A DNA stretch of 64,000 bases from Polyangiaceae bacterium. Its GTDB lineage: Bacteria > Myxococcota_A > Polyangia > Polyangiales > Polyangiaceae. The stretch is taken from NCBI GenBank assembly GCA_020633235.1, contig JACKEA010000002.1:620001-684000 (forward strand), in the 5' to 3' direction. Shown here piece after piece: positions 6,558-15,793 of the stretch (position 1 is the first letter of the stretch; the number at the start of each line of letters is the position of its first letter). The position numbers and the translations under genes are program-made. The notes beneath the pieces are model-generated. The model did not search any database and was not told the DNA's origin. It was given only the letters and a program-made list of their open reading frames with translations.

Positions 6558-8705
6558 GTGCGTGGTCGCCGCGCTTTCCACGCGTTCGCGCTAGCTAGCC
6601 TGGCGCTCTTCGCAACGGGATGCCTCAAAGAGGCGTACCCGGTGCGGCGCGACGTGATCTCCGACGTCGAGCTGGAGGGCGCGACGGACGTGGACGAAGA
6701 CGAGCTGCTCGACGGTCTGGCGACCGCCGACTCGTCGCGCTTTCTCGGCATCTGGGACGGCGTCTTCTTCGACTACCAGGTGTTCGACGAGAACGTGCTG
6801 GCGCGCGACCTCGAGCGCGTGGAGCGCTACTACCGCGCCCGCGGCTACTACGAGGCGAAAGTCACGGCCGCGCGAATCATCCGCGTCGACGAGCACCACG
6901 TGAAGGTGCAGATCCGGGTGTTCCAGGGAGAGCCGGTGCTGATCCAGGGCGTGGTGGACGTCAACGGCGCCGAGAAGCTGCCGGTGGAGATCGGCGCGCA
7001 GGTGCTGAAAGCCGTCACCATGCGCGCGGGGGAACGCTTCGACGAAGCCGCCTTCGAGCGCACGTCCAAAGCCATCGTGAACACCCTGGGGGACGCGGGC
7101 TACGCCTTCGCCAAGGTCACTCATCACGCCAAGGTGAACCTGGCCACGCACAGTGCACAGGTCTCGTTCCACGTGGATCCCGGCGAGGAAGCCCGCTACG
7201 GCAAAGTGGACATCGTGGGGCTAGAGAGCATCCCCCAGCGCCCGGTGATCGCGAACTTGGACATCCGCGAGGGGCGCCGTTACTCCCGGCAGGAGCTGGT
7301 GGACGCACAGGAAGCCTTGATGAGCCTGGGCGTGTTCTCCAGCGTGGAGATCCGTGAAGACAAGTCGCGCCCGGAGAGCCACGTGGTGCCGGTGCGGGTG
7401 GTGGTGCGGGAGAGCGCGCTGCGCACCGTGCGGCTGGGCGGCGGCGCCCGCTTCGACGTGCTGCGCCTGTCGAACCACCTGCGCGTCGGCTGGGAGCACC
7501 GGAACTTCCTGGGCGACATGCGCCGCTTCTCCATCGACGCACGTCCCGGCGTCACCTATTTCCCGACGCGCATCGGCCGCTTCGACGCGCCCACCCGGCT
7601 CTTGCCGGAGAACCGCATTCACGCCGAGCTTCGGCAACCCTCTTTCCTCGAAGGACGCACCACCGGCTTCGTGGCGGGGGACTACAGCATCTATCCCCTC
7701 TTGTATCCGCTGCCGGACGGCGCGGATCCCGAGAAGGAGCGCATCATCGGCTACAACGAGGTCAAGACCTCCGTCGGCGTGGAGCGCGCGTTCTTCTCCC
7801 ATCACTTGTTCGTGACGCCCTCCTACAACTGGCAGGCGAACTTCCCCTTCACCTACCAGGGAGACAAGCCCGACGGCCTCGACGTCGTGCGCGTGAGCTT
7901 CCCGGAGCTGTTCGCGATCCTGGACTTTCGTGACGATCGCATCACGCCGCACAACGGCGTGTACGTCTCCAACTCGCTGCAGGTCGCGGGCTTCGTGTTC
8001 GGCGGCACGGTGTCGGACGTGCGCGTTCGGCCGGAGGTGCGGCTGTACAAGGCCCTGACCCGCAACAAGAAGGTCGTGCTGGCCACGCGCATGACGACGG
8101 GGTTCTTGTTCCCTTCGAACTACGGCGAGACGCTGGATCCGTCGAACCCCGCGGCGCGGCAGGACCCGACGGCGCCGGCGGTCATCCGCGATCAGCACAA
8201 GCTCCTGTTCCGCGCTTTCTACTCCGGCGGACCGAACTCCAACCGCGGCTACCCGTTCCGCGGTGTGGGTCCCCACGGGCCCGTCGGCTTCTTGGTGCCA
8301 ACGGGGCAAGATTGCTCCCTGGACCGCCTCAAGAGCGACGGCACCCCCGTCACGGTGGACGATCTTCCGAGCGCCTGCATCCGGCCGCTGGGCGGGCTCA
8401 CGCTGTGGGAAGCCTCCCTGGAAGTGCGTTTCCCCATCGCTGGGGACTTCACGGGGGCGACTTTTGTCGACGCCAGCGACGTCACACGAAATGTGGGACA
8501 AATTCGTTTCACGGTGCCCCACGTGTCAGTCGGTCCAGGCGTGCGCTATCTCACTCCCGTGGGCCCCGTTCGCCTCGACATCGGTTACCGCGTGCCTGCA
8601 TTGCAGCAGATCGGTGAGCTCGACATCCAGCGCCAGGAAGGCGATCCGGGGACCGTGTTCGGGTTGCCCATGGCCATCCACATCGCTTTGGGGGAAGCCT
8701 TCTGA
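6558..8705 (+). CDS. tamA: TamA/BamA-family outer membrane protein with a lipobox
   Basis: The 715-residue Omp85-type protein starts with a lipoprotein signal (LALFATGC), then POTRA-like repeats (about residues 30-330, for example YYRARGYYEAKVTAARI and GDAGYAFAKVTHHAKV), then a C-terminal beta-barrel. Barrel signatures include GGPNSNRGYPFRGVGPHG and VGPGVRYLTPVGPVRLDIGY. Proteins of this family insert beta-barrels into the outer membrane; TamA acts with TamB. The lipid anchor is unusual compared with enterobacterial TamA. The stop overlaps the tamB start (TGATG), which shows tight coupling. GTG is used as start. Confidence 0.88.
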   Translation: MRGRRAFHAFALASLALFATGCLKEAYPVRRDVISDVELEGATDVDEDELLDGLATADSSRFLGIWDGVFFDYQVFDENVLARDLERVERYYRARGYYEAKVTAARIIRVDEHHVKVQIRVFQGEPVLIQGVVDVNGAEKLPVEIGAQVLKAVTMRAGERFDEAAFERTSKAIVNTLGDAGYAFAKVTHHAKVNLATHSAQVSFHVDPGEEARYGKVDIVGLESIPQRPVIANLDIREGRRYSRQELVDAQEALMSLGVFSSVEIREDKSRPESHVVPVRVVVRESALRTVRLGGGARFDVLRLSNHLRVGWEHRNFLGDMRRFSIDARPGVTYFPTRIGRFDAPTRLLPENRIHAELRQPSFLEGRTTGFVAGDYSIYPLLYPLPDGADPEKERIIGYNEVKTSVGVERAFFSHHLFVTPSYNWQANFPFTYQGDKPDGLDVVRVSFPELFAILDFRDDRITPHNGVYVSNSLQVAGFVFGGTVSDVRVRPEVRLYKALTRNKKVVLATRMTTGFLFPSNYGETLDPSNPAARQDPTAPAVIRDQHKLLFRAFYSGGPNSNRGYPFRGVGPHGPVGFLVPTGQDCSLDRLKSDGTPVTVDDLPSACIRPLGGLTLWEASLEVRFPIAGDFTGATFVDASDVTRNVGQIRFTVPHVSVGPGVRYLTPVGPVRLDIGYRVPALQQIGELDIQRQEGDPGTVFGLPMAIHIALGEAF

Positions 8706-11700
8706 TGGCCGCCCGCGGTTGGGTCCGAAGCACGCTCGCCTGGGTGATTCGTCTCTCCCAGGCGTTGGGCCTGACCGCAGTTCTCCTCGCCGCGCTGGTC
8801 GCCGGCGGCGTACTGCACGCCAACACACCGGCGGCGCGCCGCCTCACCGCCGCCCTGCTCACGCGCGAGCTATCGTCGGCGTTCTCCGGCACCATCACCG
8901 TGGGCGGCGTGGAGCACCTGAGCCCGTACGGCGTGATCGCCACGGATCTGCGAGTACAGGACCCGAACGGCGCCACGGTGCTGGTGCTGAGCGATCTCAA
9001 GATCAAGGTCGACGCCATCGAGCTCGCGGACAAGTACTTGTTCGGCGAGAGCAAGGTCACCCTGGTGGTGCGCCACGTGCGCGCGGAGCGCGCCGAGGTG
9101 TTCGTGATCCCCGACGCCAAGACCGGCATCCCCACCATCGCCGCGGCGTTCACGCCGGTCCCCTCCGCGCCGACGGCGCCCAGCACCCCCAGCGGCCCCA
9201 GTCGTTACATCCGAGCCTGGCTGCCGGAGGTGGAGATCGGCCGCGTGTACGCCCGCGGACGCGTGGCGGAGCTGCCCACCATGGAGGTGCAGCTCTCCAA
9301 CGTGCGCGGCTCGGTGCTCGGAACGCCCAAGGGCGCCGCCATCGACGTGAAGCGCTACGGCATGGTGGTGCGCGGCCTGGGCGGGACGGACGCCACCGGT
9401 ACGGGTGACATCCACATCCGCGCGCCGGGTGCGGTGTGGACCTCCTTCGACGGATTCTTCGGCAACCTCAGCGCGGGCGCGTTCCTGTACGTGAAGGGCG
9501 ACGAGATCTCGGCGACGCTGGACCTGCCGCGGGCGAACCCCGAGGACGTCCGCGGCCTGTGGGTGGACTACCCCCTCAAGCAGCCGGTCACCGCGCACGT
9601 GGAGGCCTCCGGCGCGCTGCCCAACCTGCAGACCAGCTCCCGCTTCGAGATCGGCGATACCCGCATCGCCGCCAGCGGGCCGCTGCGCTTGTCCGGCAAC
9701 GTCGGCGTGAACCTGGACGTGGAAGGCCGCAGCGTGGATCTGCGCGCGCTGTGGCCCAACCTGCCGAAGACCAAGGTGGACGTCGACTCGGCGATCTCCG
9801 TCTGGAACAAGAAGGGCCAAGTGGTGGTGGACGTGAACGGTACCACCGCCGCCACGCACATCGCCGGCTACGACGTGCCGGCGGTGGACGTGAACGGCAC
9901 CTTCAACGAAAAGGGCTTCGAGGGCAAAGCCACCGCCCACGAAGAGGGCATGCCCCTCAAGGTGGACTTCACGGTGCACCCCGACGGCGCGGTGGACGTG
10001 GACGCCCACGCCCGGACCTTCGCCCTGCAGAAGGCACCACGGGTGCGCGAGCTCACCGGCGCCCGCGGCACGGTGGACATGCGCGTCAAGGCGCGCATCG
10101 AGAAGAACCAGCTGGACGCCAGCCTCACCGCGGACGTCAGCGGCCTCGACGTACAGGACGTGCACTTGGGCAAAGGCCAGGTCAGCGGCCACGCCAAGGG
10201 CCCCCTCACCCAGCCCGACAAGCTCAGCATCGATGCACGGCTCAGTGGGTCGCGGCTGGCCGCCAGCGGTTTGTCCTTCGATCGCGTGAAGGCCACGGCC
10301 CACGGCAACGTGCTCCGCCCCAAGGTCACCGCCGAGCTCACCGACAGCTACGGCCCCAACGTCAACGCCTCCGCCACGGTGGACGTGGGCAAGAAGTCGC
10401 CGCGGGTCGACAACCTGAAGCTGGAGGTCGAGCGCGAAGGCGCGGCGCTCAGCGGCAAGATCGCCCGGCTGGATCTCGGCAAGCAGGAGGTGTTCATCCA
10501 GGACCTCAAGCTGGCCGGTGCCGGCGGCAACCTGAGTGGCTCGGTGCTGGTACGTCCGGACCACGTGGAGGTGAAAGCCAAGGGCGAAGGGCTGGATCTG
10601 GATCGCATCGCCCGTGCCCTCGGCCTGCCGCGGGGCACCCTCGGCGGCAAGCTGGTGGTGGACGCCGACGTGGTCGCCACCAAGCGCGAGTCCCGCGGCC
10701 GCGTGATGCTGGCGTTGGGCAACGGATCCATCGCCTCCCTGAGCGGGATCTCGCTGCGCGTGAACGCGGATCTCGACGACCGCCACTTCCAGGGTTCGGC
10801 CTCGGCGCTGGTCCAGGACATCGGCGCCTTCGGTGCCGCCTGGGAGGCGGAGCTCGGCGGCCACGCCGTGGACGAGAAGAGCTGGCGCGAGATCACCGGC
10901 CTGGGCGAGATCCAGATGAACGAGATCGATCTCGCGTTGCTCACCTACCTGCTACCGCCCGAAGCCCACGTGGAAGAAGTCCGCGGCAAGGCCTTCGGCC
11001 GCTTGCGGGTGGAGCGCAGCGAGCCCGACGCCATCCCCAACGTGGGCGCGCTGGCCGGCACCAAGGACCTGGCCGTCACCGTGTCTCCGGGAGAGCCCGG
11101 CGAAGGTGAGCCGATCAAGATCGAAGGCATCGATCTGCAGGCCAGCACCGGCATCCTGGGAGAAACGGGAGACTCCAGCGCCACGCTGATCGCGACCGAC
11201 GAGGGCGGGCAGTTGGCCATGGCCTCCGGTAGCGTGCACCTGGATCTGCCCGCCATCATCAAGGCGCCGAAGAAGATCCTCGATTTCTTGAAGAGCACAC
11301 CCATCGTCGCCGTGCTCAGCGTGCCGGACCGCTCCCTCGCCGCGCTGCCGGAGTTCATCCGGCCCAAGGGCGTTTCGGGGACCGTGGGCGGCAAGATTTC
11401 CTTCAACGGCACACCCCTCGATCCTCGCCTGGGCACCACCGTGGACCTCACGGACCTGTCCAGCACCTCGAGTCGCCTGGCGCTGCCCGTCAGCATCCAC
11501 GGCACCGGACAGTACGAGCCCAAGAGCGGCCGCTTCGCCGGCACCGCGGAGCTCAGCCAAGGTCGTTCGCGCGTCGCCTGGCTCCTGACCAAGGGCGAAG
11601 CGCCGTGGGGCAGCGGCTCCTGGAACGGTGGCGCGCAGCTCATCTTCGAGCGCACGCCGCTGGGCGTGATCCCGCCGTTGGCCGACAGCCACGTCGGCGG

Positions 11701-13324
11701 CACCCTCACCGGCACCCTCGCCATTCAGCGGCCCGCCGGCACCGTGCTCCCGTTGGCCACGGCCAACATCGACATCCACGACGCCAGCGTGGACATGGTG
11801 CCCGTGGGCAGCGGCAGCTTGTTCCTGCGCAGCGACGGCCACACCGCCACGGCCCGCGCCCGCATGGACAACCGCGGTGGCCACATCGAGGTGAACGCCG
11901 GCGGAGGCGTCCGCTGGTCGGGGCCGCTGCCGGATCTCGACACCAAGCGCCCCTTGCTGCTCGGGTTGGAGGCCAAGTCCTATAGCGCCGCGGTGCTCTC
12001 GCCGTTCCTCACGGACGTGTTCTCGCGCCTTGGCGGTCGCGTGGATGGCGACTTGAAGGCGACCCTCGTCGCCGAGGAGATCAAGGGCGAGGACGGCAAG
12101 CCCGACGTGCATTGGACCGGCAAGGTGCTCGGCTGGGCCAGCATGACCCGCGGCGTGATGCAGATCGCGCCCCTGGGCATGGACATCCGCGACATCAGCT
12201 TCCGCGCGGAAGCGCGGGACGCCGGACGCTTCACGGCCTTGGAGATCACCAACGTGCAGGGCAAGGCCCGCTCGGAGACGGACAACGTGAAGGCCGCCGC
12301 CACGCTGTATCTCGACGGCCTGCGCCTCGAGCGCGGCAACGGCTGGCTGCGCCTGGTAGACGTGCCGCTGCTGGTGCAGGGCGTGCCGCAGGCCAGCGCT
12401 CGGGGCCTCGCCACTCTCGAGCTCGAGCGCGAGAAGGACCGAATGGTGGTCACCGCCACCGTCCCCAGCTTGGAAGCGCGTCTGCCCCGGGCCTCCGCGC
12501 GCAGCGTGATCGAGCTGGGAGACAATCCCGCCATCGACGTGGAGCAGCCGCTGCGGGAGCCCACCGAGGAGCACGCCGGAGCGATCATGCCCTGGCACTT
12601 CGTCGTGAACCTCGGCAAGGACGTGAAGATCACCCGCAACGACATGAACATCCTGCTCACCGGCCAGCCGGTGGTGGATCTCGCGGACAAGGTGAAGGTC
12701 ACCGGTTACGTGGAGCTGGAAGCCGGCGGGCGCATGCAGGCGCTGGGCAAGACCTTCGTGATCGAATCCGGCCGCGTGATGTTCGATACCGGCGAGCCCG
12801 CCGATCCCCACGTGAACGTCACCGCCAGCTGGCGCGCGCCGGACGGCAGCACCGTGTACGTCGACGTGCAGGGCACCCTGAAGGACGCGCGCCTCAAGCT
12901 GTCCAGCGATCCCGCGCGGCCGGAGCAAGAAGTGATGGCGCTGCTCTTGGGCGGCGGCGGCACCAGCTCGGAAGAGAGCAGCAGCTCCGGCGCGCGCGCC
13001 GCCGCCGGCGGCGTGGCAGCGGGTGGCCTCGCCACCGCACTCAACGCGTTGCTCTCTGACGCCCTCGTGGGACAGGTCGAGATCCGCACCGCAACGTACG
13101 AGAACACGTCGAGCTACACCGCCGCCGTGCGCATCAGCGACACCGTCTGGTTCGAAGGAACGTATCGCTCCACCGCCACGGACACGACGCAGACCACCGC
13201 CGGCGCGGATCGCGTGGACGTTTCCGGCACCGTGGATTGGCGCTTCCGCAAGAACTGGTCACTGCGCACGGAGATCGGCACCGTGGGCACCGGGTTGGAT
13301 CTGCTCTGGCAGTATAGATACTGA
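8705..13324 (+). CDS. tamB: TamB translocation and assembly module protein
   Basis: This 1539-residue protein has one N-terminal transmembrane helix (ALGLTAVLLAALVAGGVL, about residues 18-36) and a very long beta-rich periplasmic region, as expected for TamB/AsmA-like bridge proteins. The C-terminal part (about 1250-1539) carries the DUF490 features, including GRVMFDTGEPADPHVNVTAS and RPEQEVMALLLGGGG, and the chain ends in an aromatic residue (WQYRY). TamB spans the periplasm and works with TamA in barrel assembly or lipid transport. Length is above the E. coli protein (about 1260). A mirrored gene-end element follows the stop after 8 bases. Confidence 0.92.
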   Translation: MAARGWVRSTLAWVIRLSQALGLTAVLLAALVAGGVLHANTPAARRLTAALLTRELSSAFSGTITVGGVEHLSPYGVIATDLRVQDPNGATVLVLSDLKIKVDAIELADKYLFGESKVTLVVRHVRAERAEVFVIPDAKTGIPTIAAAFTPVPSAPTAPSTPSGPSRYIRAWLPEVEIGRVYARGRVAELPTMEVQLSNVRGSVLGTPKGAAIDVKRYGMVVRGLGGTDATGTGDIHIRAPGAVWTSFDGFFGNLSAGAFLYVKGDEISATLDLPRANPEDVRGLWVDYPLKQPVTAHVEASGALPNLQTSSRFEIGDTRIAASGPLRLSGNVGVNLDVEGRSVDLRALWPNLPKTKVDVDSAISVWNKKGQVVVDVNGTTAATHIAGYDVPAVDVNGTFNEKGFEGKATAHEEGMPLKVDFTVHPDGAVDVDAHARTFALQKAPRVRELTGARGTVDMRVKARIEKNQLDASLTADVSGLDVQDVHLGKGQVSGHAKGPLTQPDKLSIDARLSGSRLAASGLSFDRVKATAHGNVLRPKVTAELTDSYGPNVNASATVDVGKKSPRVDNLKLEVEREGAALSGKIARLDLGKQEVFIQDLKLAGAGGNLSGSVLVRPDHVEVKAKGEGLDLDRIARALGLPRGTLGGKLVVDADVVATKRESRGRVMLALGNGSIASLSGISLRVNADLDDRHFQGSASALVQDIGAFGAAWEAELGGHAVDEKSWREITGLGEIQMNEIDLALLTYLLPPEAHVEEVRGKAFGRLRVERSEPDAIPNVGALAGTKDLAVTVSPGEPGEGEPIKIEGIDLQASTGILGETGDSSATLIATDEGGQLAMASGSVHLDLPAIIKAPKKILDFLKSTPIVAVLSVPDRSLAALPEFIRPKGVSGTVGGKISFNGTPLDPRLGTTVDLTDLSSTSSRLALPVSIHGTGQYEPKSGRFAGTAELSQGRSRVAWLLTKGEAPWGSGSWNGGAQLIFERTPLGVIPPLADSHVGGTLTGTLAIQRPAGTVLPLATANIDIHDASVDMVPVGSGSLFLRSDGHTATARARMDNRGGHIEVNAGGGVRWSGPLPDLDTKRPLLLGLEAKSYSAAVLSPFLTDVFSRLGGRVDGDLKATLVAEEIKGEDGKPDVHWTGKVLGWASMTRGVMQIAPLGMDIRDISFRAEARDAGRFTALEITNVQGKARSETDNVKAAATLYLDGLRLERGNGWLRLVDVPLLVQGVPQASARGLATLELEREKDRMVVTATVPSLEARLPRASARSVIELGDNPAIDVEQPLREPTEEHAGAIMPWHFVVNLGKDVKITRNDMNILLTGQPVVDLADKVKVTGYVELEAGGRMQALGKTFVIESGRVMFDTGEPADPHVNVTASWRAPDGSTVYVDVQGTLKDARLKLSSDPARPEQEVMALLLGGGGTSSEESSSSGARAAAGGVAAGGLATALNALLSDALVGQVEIRTATYENTSSYTAAVRISDTVWFEGTYRSTATDTTQTTAGADRVDVSGTVDWRFRKNWSLRTEIGTVGTGLDLLWQYRY

Positions 13325-13331
13325 TCTTGGT

Positions 13332-13386
13332 TTGTCGGAACGCCGCGGAACCGCGCGGCGCGACGGGGCTCGCGCCGGACCGACAA
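13332..13386. repeat. TTGTYGG-box gene-end element, mirrored pair between convergent genes
   Basis: The left arm starts TTGTCGGAACGCCGCGGAAC 8 bases after the tamB stop. The right arm ends GCGCCGGACCGACAA 10 bases before the stop of the minus-strand methyltransferase. The pair fills the convergent gap almost exactly, one arm per gene. The stem is imperfect. It may act as a bidirectional RNA 3'-end or terminator structure; there is no T tract. Confidence 0.8.
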
Positions 13387-13396
13387 GAAGAAGCCG

Positions 13397-14254
13397 CTAT
13401 TCCAGGCGGCGGGCGCTGGCGCAGCCGACGTTCAAGGTCAGCTCGAACTTGCCTTCGGACCAGTACTTGTCGATGGCGTCCCGGATGTACTCCAGGGGCT
13501 TTTCCAGGTCGTGGCCCGGCAGGTAGCTCTTCACTTCCGGCAGCACCAACAAGCGGCTCACCGGATCTTCGATGAAGGCGCGGCCGCTGTCGAAGGCCAG
13601 CGCGGTCTGCCGGATCTCGACGTCCACGTCGTCGAGGCCCACGCTCTCGAGCTCCTCGGAGAGCGTCTCTATCGTGTGGCGCGCCGCGATGGACTCTTCC
13701 ACCACGCGGCCGAGCTCGCCCTCGTCCTGCTTCAGCGCGTACTCCCGGAGCAGGTCCGCCACTTCCTGGAACGAACCGCGCAGGGGCAACGCCACCAGCG
13801 CCTGTCCTCCCGGGTACAGCAGCCGATGCATCTCACGGTACAGATCCAGGCGCGCCTCCGTGGAGCCCACCGGATGGAGGCACACGGTGTGCGAGAACGT
13901 CTGCGCTTCGAGCCCCGTGGGGAAGTCCGTCGCTTCCACGTACTCGATGGGAACTTCCCCCAGGGCAGCCGCCTTGTTGCGGGCCAGCTCCAGCGCCGCC
14001 GCGGAAGGATCCACGCCCACCACCGTGGAGCCCCCGTTGATCTCGTACAGCTGCTTGTCCGGATAGCCCGTGCGGCACCCGAGATGCGCGAAGCGAGCGC
14101 CTTCCCCCGCCAGCACCATCTCCAACAAGAGCTCGCCGAAGAAGGAGAGATAGCGCGGCACGACGAAGGTCTCCATGACGGCCGCGTCGGCCGGGGCGAG
14201 CAACTCCGTCGGTATCACACCACCCGAGCTATCAACCCGGAGCCTTGGAAGCAA
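13397..14254 (-). CDS. Class I SAM-dependent methyltransferase
   Basis: The 285-residue protein shows a Rossmann methyltransferase fold. Motif I is FAHLGCRTGYPDKQLYEI (about residues 55-72), motif II is VVGVDPSAAALELARNKAAA, and a later segment YPGGQALVALPLRGSFQEV is the usual post-motif III strand and turn. The C-terminal 100 residues are helical and end in a beta hairpin (FELTLNVGCASARR). The substrate cannot be told from the sequence. It is cytoplasmic, without signal or membrane segments, and is convergent with tamB and divergent from the M23 peptidase gene. Confidence 0.85.
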   Translation of the reverse strand: MLPRLRVDSSGGVIPTELLAPADAAVMETFVVPRYLSFFGELLLEMVLAGEGARFAHLGCRTGYPDKQLYEINGGSTVVGVDPSAAALELARNKAAALGEVPIEYVEATDFPTGLEAQTFSHTVCLHPVGSTEARLDLYREMHRLLYPGGQALVALPLRGSFQEVADLLREYALKQDEGELGRVVEESIAARHTIETLSEELESVGLDDVDVEIRQTALAFDSGRAFIEDPVSRLLVLPEVKSYLPGHDLEKPLEYIRDAIDKYWSEGKFELTLNVGCASARRLE

Positions 14255-14283
14255 TCCCGACGTGGGCGCGTTATGATCCCGGC

Positions 14284-15114
14284 GTGGAGCCCCTGGTCAA
14301 AGCTGCGCTATTGGCGGCCTCGCTGTCCGCGGTGGTGCGGGCCGCGGAGGTGGGGCAGGCACCCCTCGGGCAGCCTCAGCTGCTGGTGGAAAGCGCCGCT
14401 GACGCCCAAAAAGGCCTGTCCGCGCAGTGCCCCGCGGACACCCTGCCGGACGGTCGGGTGTGCATTCCGGTGCCTCGGACCAGCTCCGGGGAGGCGCTGG
14501 TCGCCGAGCAGGCCGGGCACCGCGACAAGACCGGGCAGTGGCGCATCTACGATCAGATCCCACGGCGGCCGGATCGCCCGAAGAGCTACCGCGCGTACCG
14601 CTATCCCGTACCCCTCACGGAAGGGCAGGCCTTCGTGGCCAGCGGCTACGATCTGGATCGCCCGGATGCCGAGCAGCGCCGCGGCGAGAACCTCAAGGCC
14701 ATCGGCCATGGCGGCATCGACATCGCGCAGAAGCGCGGCACCGAAGTGCGTCTGGTGAACCTCGAGCATCAGGTGGGGGACGCCGAGGTGCTGTTCGTCG
14801 GCGAGCTGTTCGGCAACTCCGTGGTCACGCGCCACGCCGTCCGTGAAGGGGGGCGTTTGCGGGACTATGTCGTCATCTACGGACACCTTGATGGACCCGC
14901 GCCCGGCATTGCGCGCGGAATGAACGCGCGCGAGGGCTCGCTGCTCGGGTTTGTCGGAGACTCGGGCGCACCCGGGGACGTGCATTTGCACCTCGAGGTG
15001 CGCCGTGTGCGGGACGGAGTGAATGCCGCAGATCTCAGCGCGAGGGGCATCACGCAAAACGCCAAGACGGTGGTGTGCGACCCGCGCAATGTGCTGCCGC
15101 TCGGCAAGAGCTGA
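14284..15114 (+). CDS. Secreted M23-family metallopeptidase
   Basis: This protein of about 276 residues has an N-terminal signal (LVKAALLAASLSAVVRA) and a lysostaphin/M23 peptidase fold. The zinc site is visible as HGGIDIAQKRG (His and Asp ligands, about residues 142-152) and DVHLHLEV (HxH, near 238), with VVIYGHLDG between. Such enzymes cut peptide cross-links of peptidoglycan, or serve as catalytically quiet scaffolds; all zinc ligands are kept here, so activity is likely. The GTG at 14284 is preferred because it places the hydrophobic segment at the N-terminus. The stop is followed after one base by a gene-end element. Confidence 0.85.
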   Translation: MEPLVKAALLAASLSAVVRAAEVGQAPLGQPQLLVESAADAQKGLSAQCPADTLPDGRVCIPVPRTSSGEALVAEQAGHRDKTGQWRIYDQIPRRPDRPKSYRAYRYPVPLTEGQAFVASGYDLDRPDAEQRRGENLKAIGHGGIDIAQKRGTEVRLVNLEHQVGDAEVLFVGELFGNSVVTRHAVREGGRLRDYVVIYGHLDGPAPGIARGMNAREGSLLGFVGDSGAPGDVHLHLEVRRVRDGVNAADLSARGITQNAKTVVCDPRNVLPLGKS

Positions 15115-15115
15115 A

Positions 15116-15136
15116 TGTTGGGGCGGCGCGAAACCC
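15116..15136 (+). repeat. TTGTYGG-box gene-end element, single arm
   Basis: TGTTGGGGCGGCGCGAAACC starts one base after the TGA of the M23 peptidase gene. It belongs to the family found at about 15 gene ends in this window. Confidence 0.7.
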
Positions 15137-15154
15137 GGCGCGGCGCGCGGCAGT

Positions 15155-15245
15155 CGCGGGTTGCGGGAGCGGGAGCGGATGCGGGAGCGGGAGCGGGAGC
15201 GGATGCGGGAGCGGGAGCGGGGGCGGACGTGGGGGCGGGGGCGGC
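15155..15245. repeat. GCGGGA/GCGGAT hexamer array
   Basis: About fourteen hexamers of the type GCGGGA, GCGGAT and GCGGAC run in tandem. The same hexamer type recurs at 16785-16925, 33292-33600, 33655-33800 and 37985-38320. No gene is expected here. Confidence 0.85.
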
Positions 15246-15248
15246 GGA

Positions 15249-15361
15249 AATCTATCCGCCCTTCCATGTTCGTAGGACGAACATCGGCGCAGGGATGCGC
15301 GCTCATCCCCGCTTCCAGGTTCGCCTGGCGTGTCTGGCGAACATCGGAGCGGGGATAGATT
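15249..15361. repeat. 113 bp element with terminal inverted repeats, copy 1
   Basis: Terminal inverted repeats AATCTATCC (15249-15257) and GGATAGATT (15353-15361) match 9 of 9. Inside are three hairpins: ATGTTCGT-AGG-ACGAACAT (15266-15284), GGGATG-N6-CATCCC (15292-15309) and GTTCGCC-N10-GGCGAAC (15319-15342). Two more full copies lie at 31896-31997 and 33192-33291. The structure fits a MITE-like non-autonomous element or a structured RNA. Confidence 0.8.
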
Positions 15362-15793
15362 CGGGCGGGGCGTGCAACGGCGGCGTTCCCTCCACTCGCC
15401 ATCAAGCCCGCGCTTCGCGGGAGCCACATGTCTGCGCCTGCCATTTCTACTCGGCGCTCCCCCCACCCCGACACGCGAGCCCAATGTCCGCGGCAGCGCG
15501 CACGGTGGCGCGGAACCTCGGCGCTCAATGTCTGCGTCGTTTCCACGCACCGGCATTTGCACGTAGGCCTCGCTCGGGGGCCACATGTCCGCGTCGTTTC
15601 CGCGCGCCGGCATTTGCACGTAGGCCTCGCTCGGGGTGTCCGATCCTACCGGCGTGCTCGGCGGCCTCCAGGCCAAGCCGGCTTCGCCGGTGGCTGCTGA
15701 CGCAGCCAGCCTGGACCCCGCCTGCGACTCGCCGGTGAGGGGTGGGACACCCCTCGCGCAGTGGGCGCGGACGGGCGAACGCGGAGAACTCGA
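15362..15793. repeat. Repeat-rich intergenic tract with 57 bp direct repeat
   Basis: Two copies of a 57 bp unit (15523-15579 and 15580-15636) carry CATTTGCACGTAGGCCTCGC. Words of the type GAGCCCAATGTCCGCGG (15478), CAATGTCTGCGTCG (15525) and CCACATGTCCGCGTC (15581) resemble the core of the large arrays at 31.5-33.2 and 38.2-40.9 kb. Long ORFs can be read through here, but they are made of repeats and look non-coding. Confidence 0.65.

Noticed and set aside
8870..10864. Long antisense frames over tamB and other genes (for example 664 codons)
   Set aside because: High GC content leaves antisense frames open; translations are His/Arg/Gly-rich shadows without family motifs.
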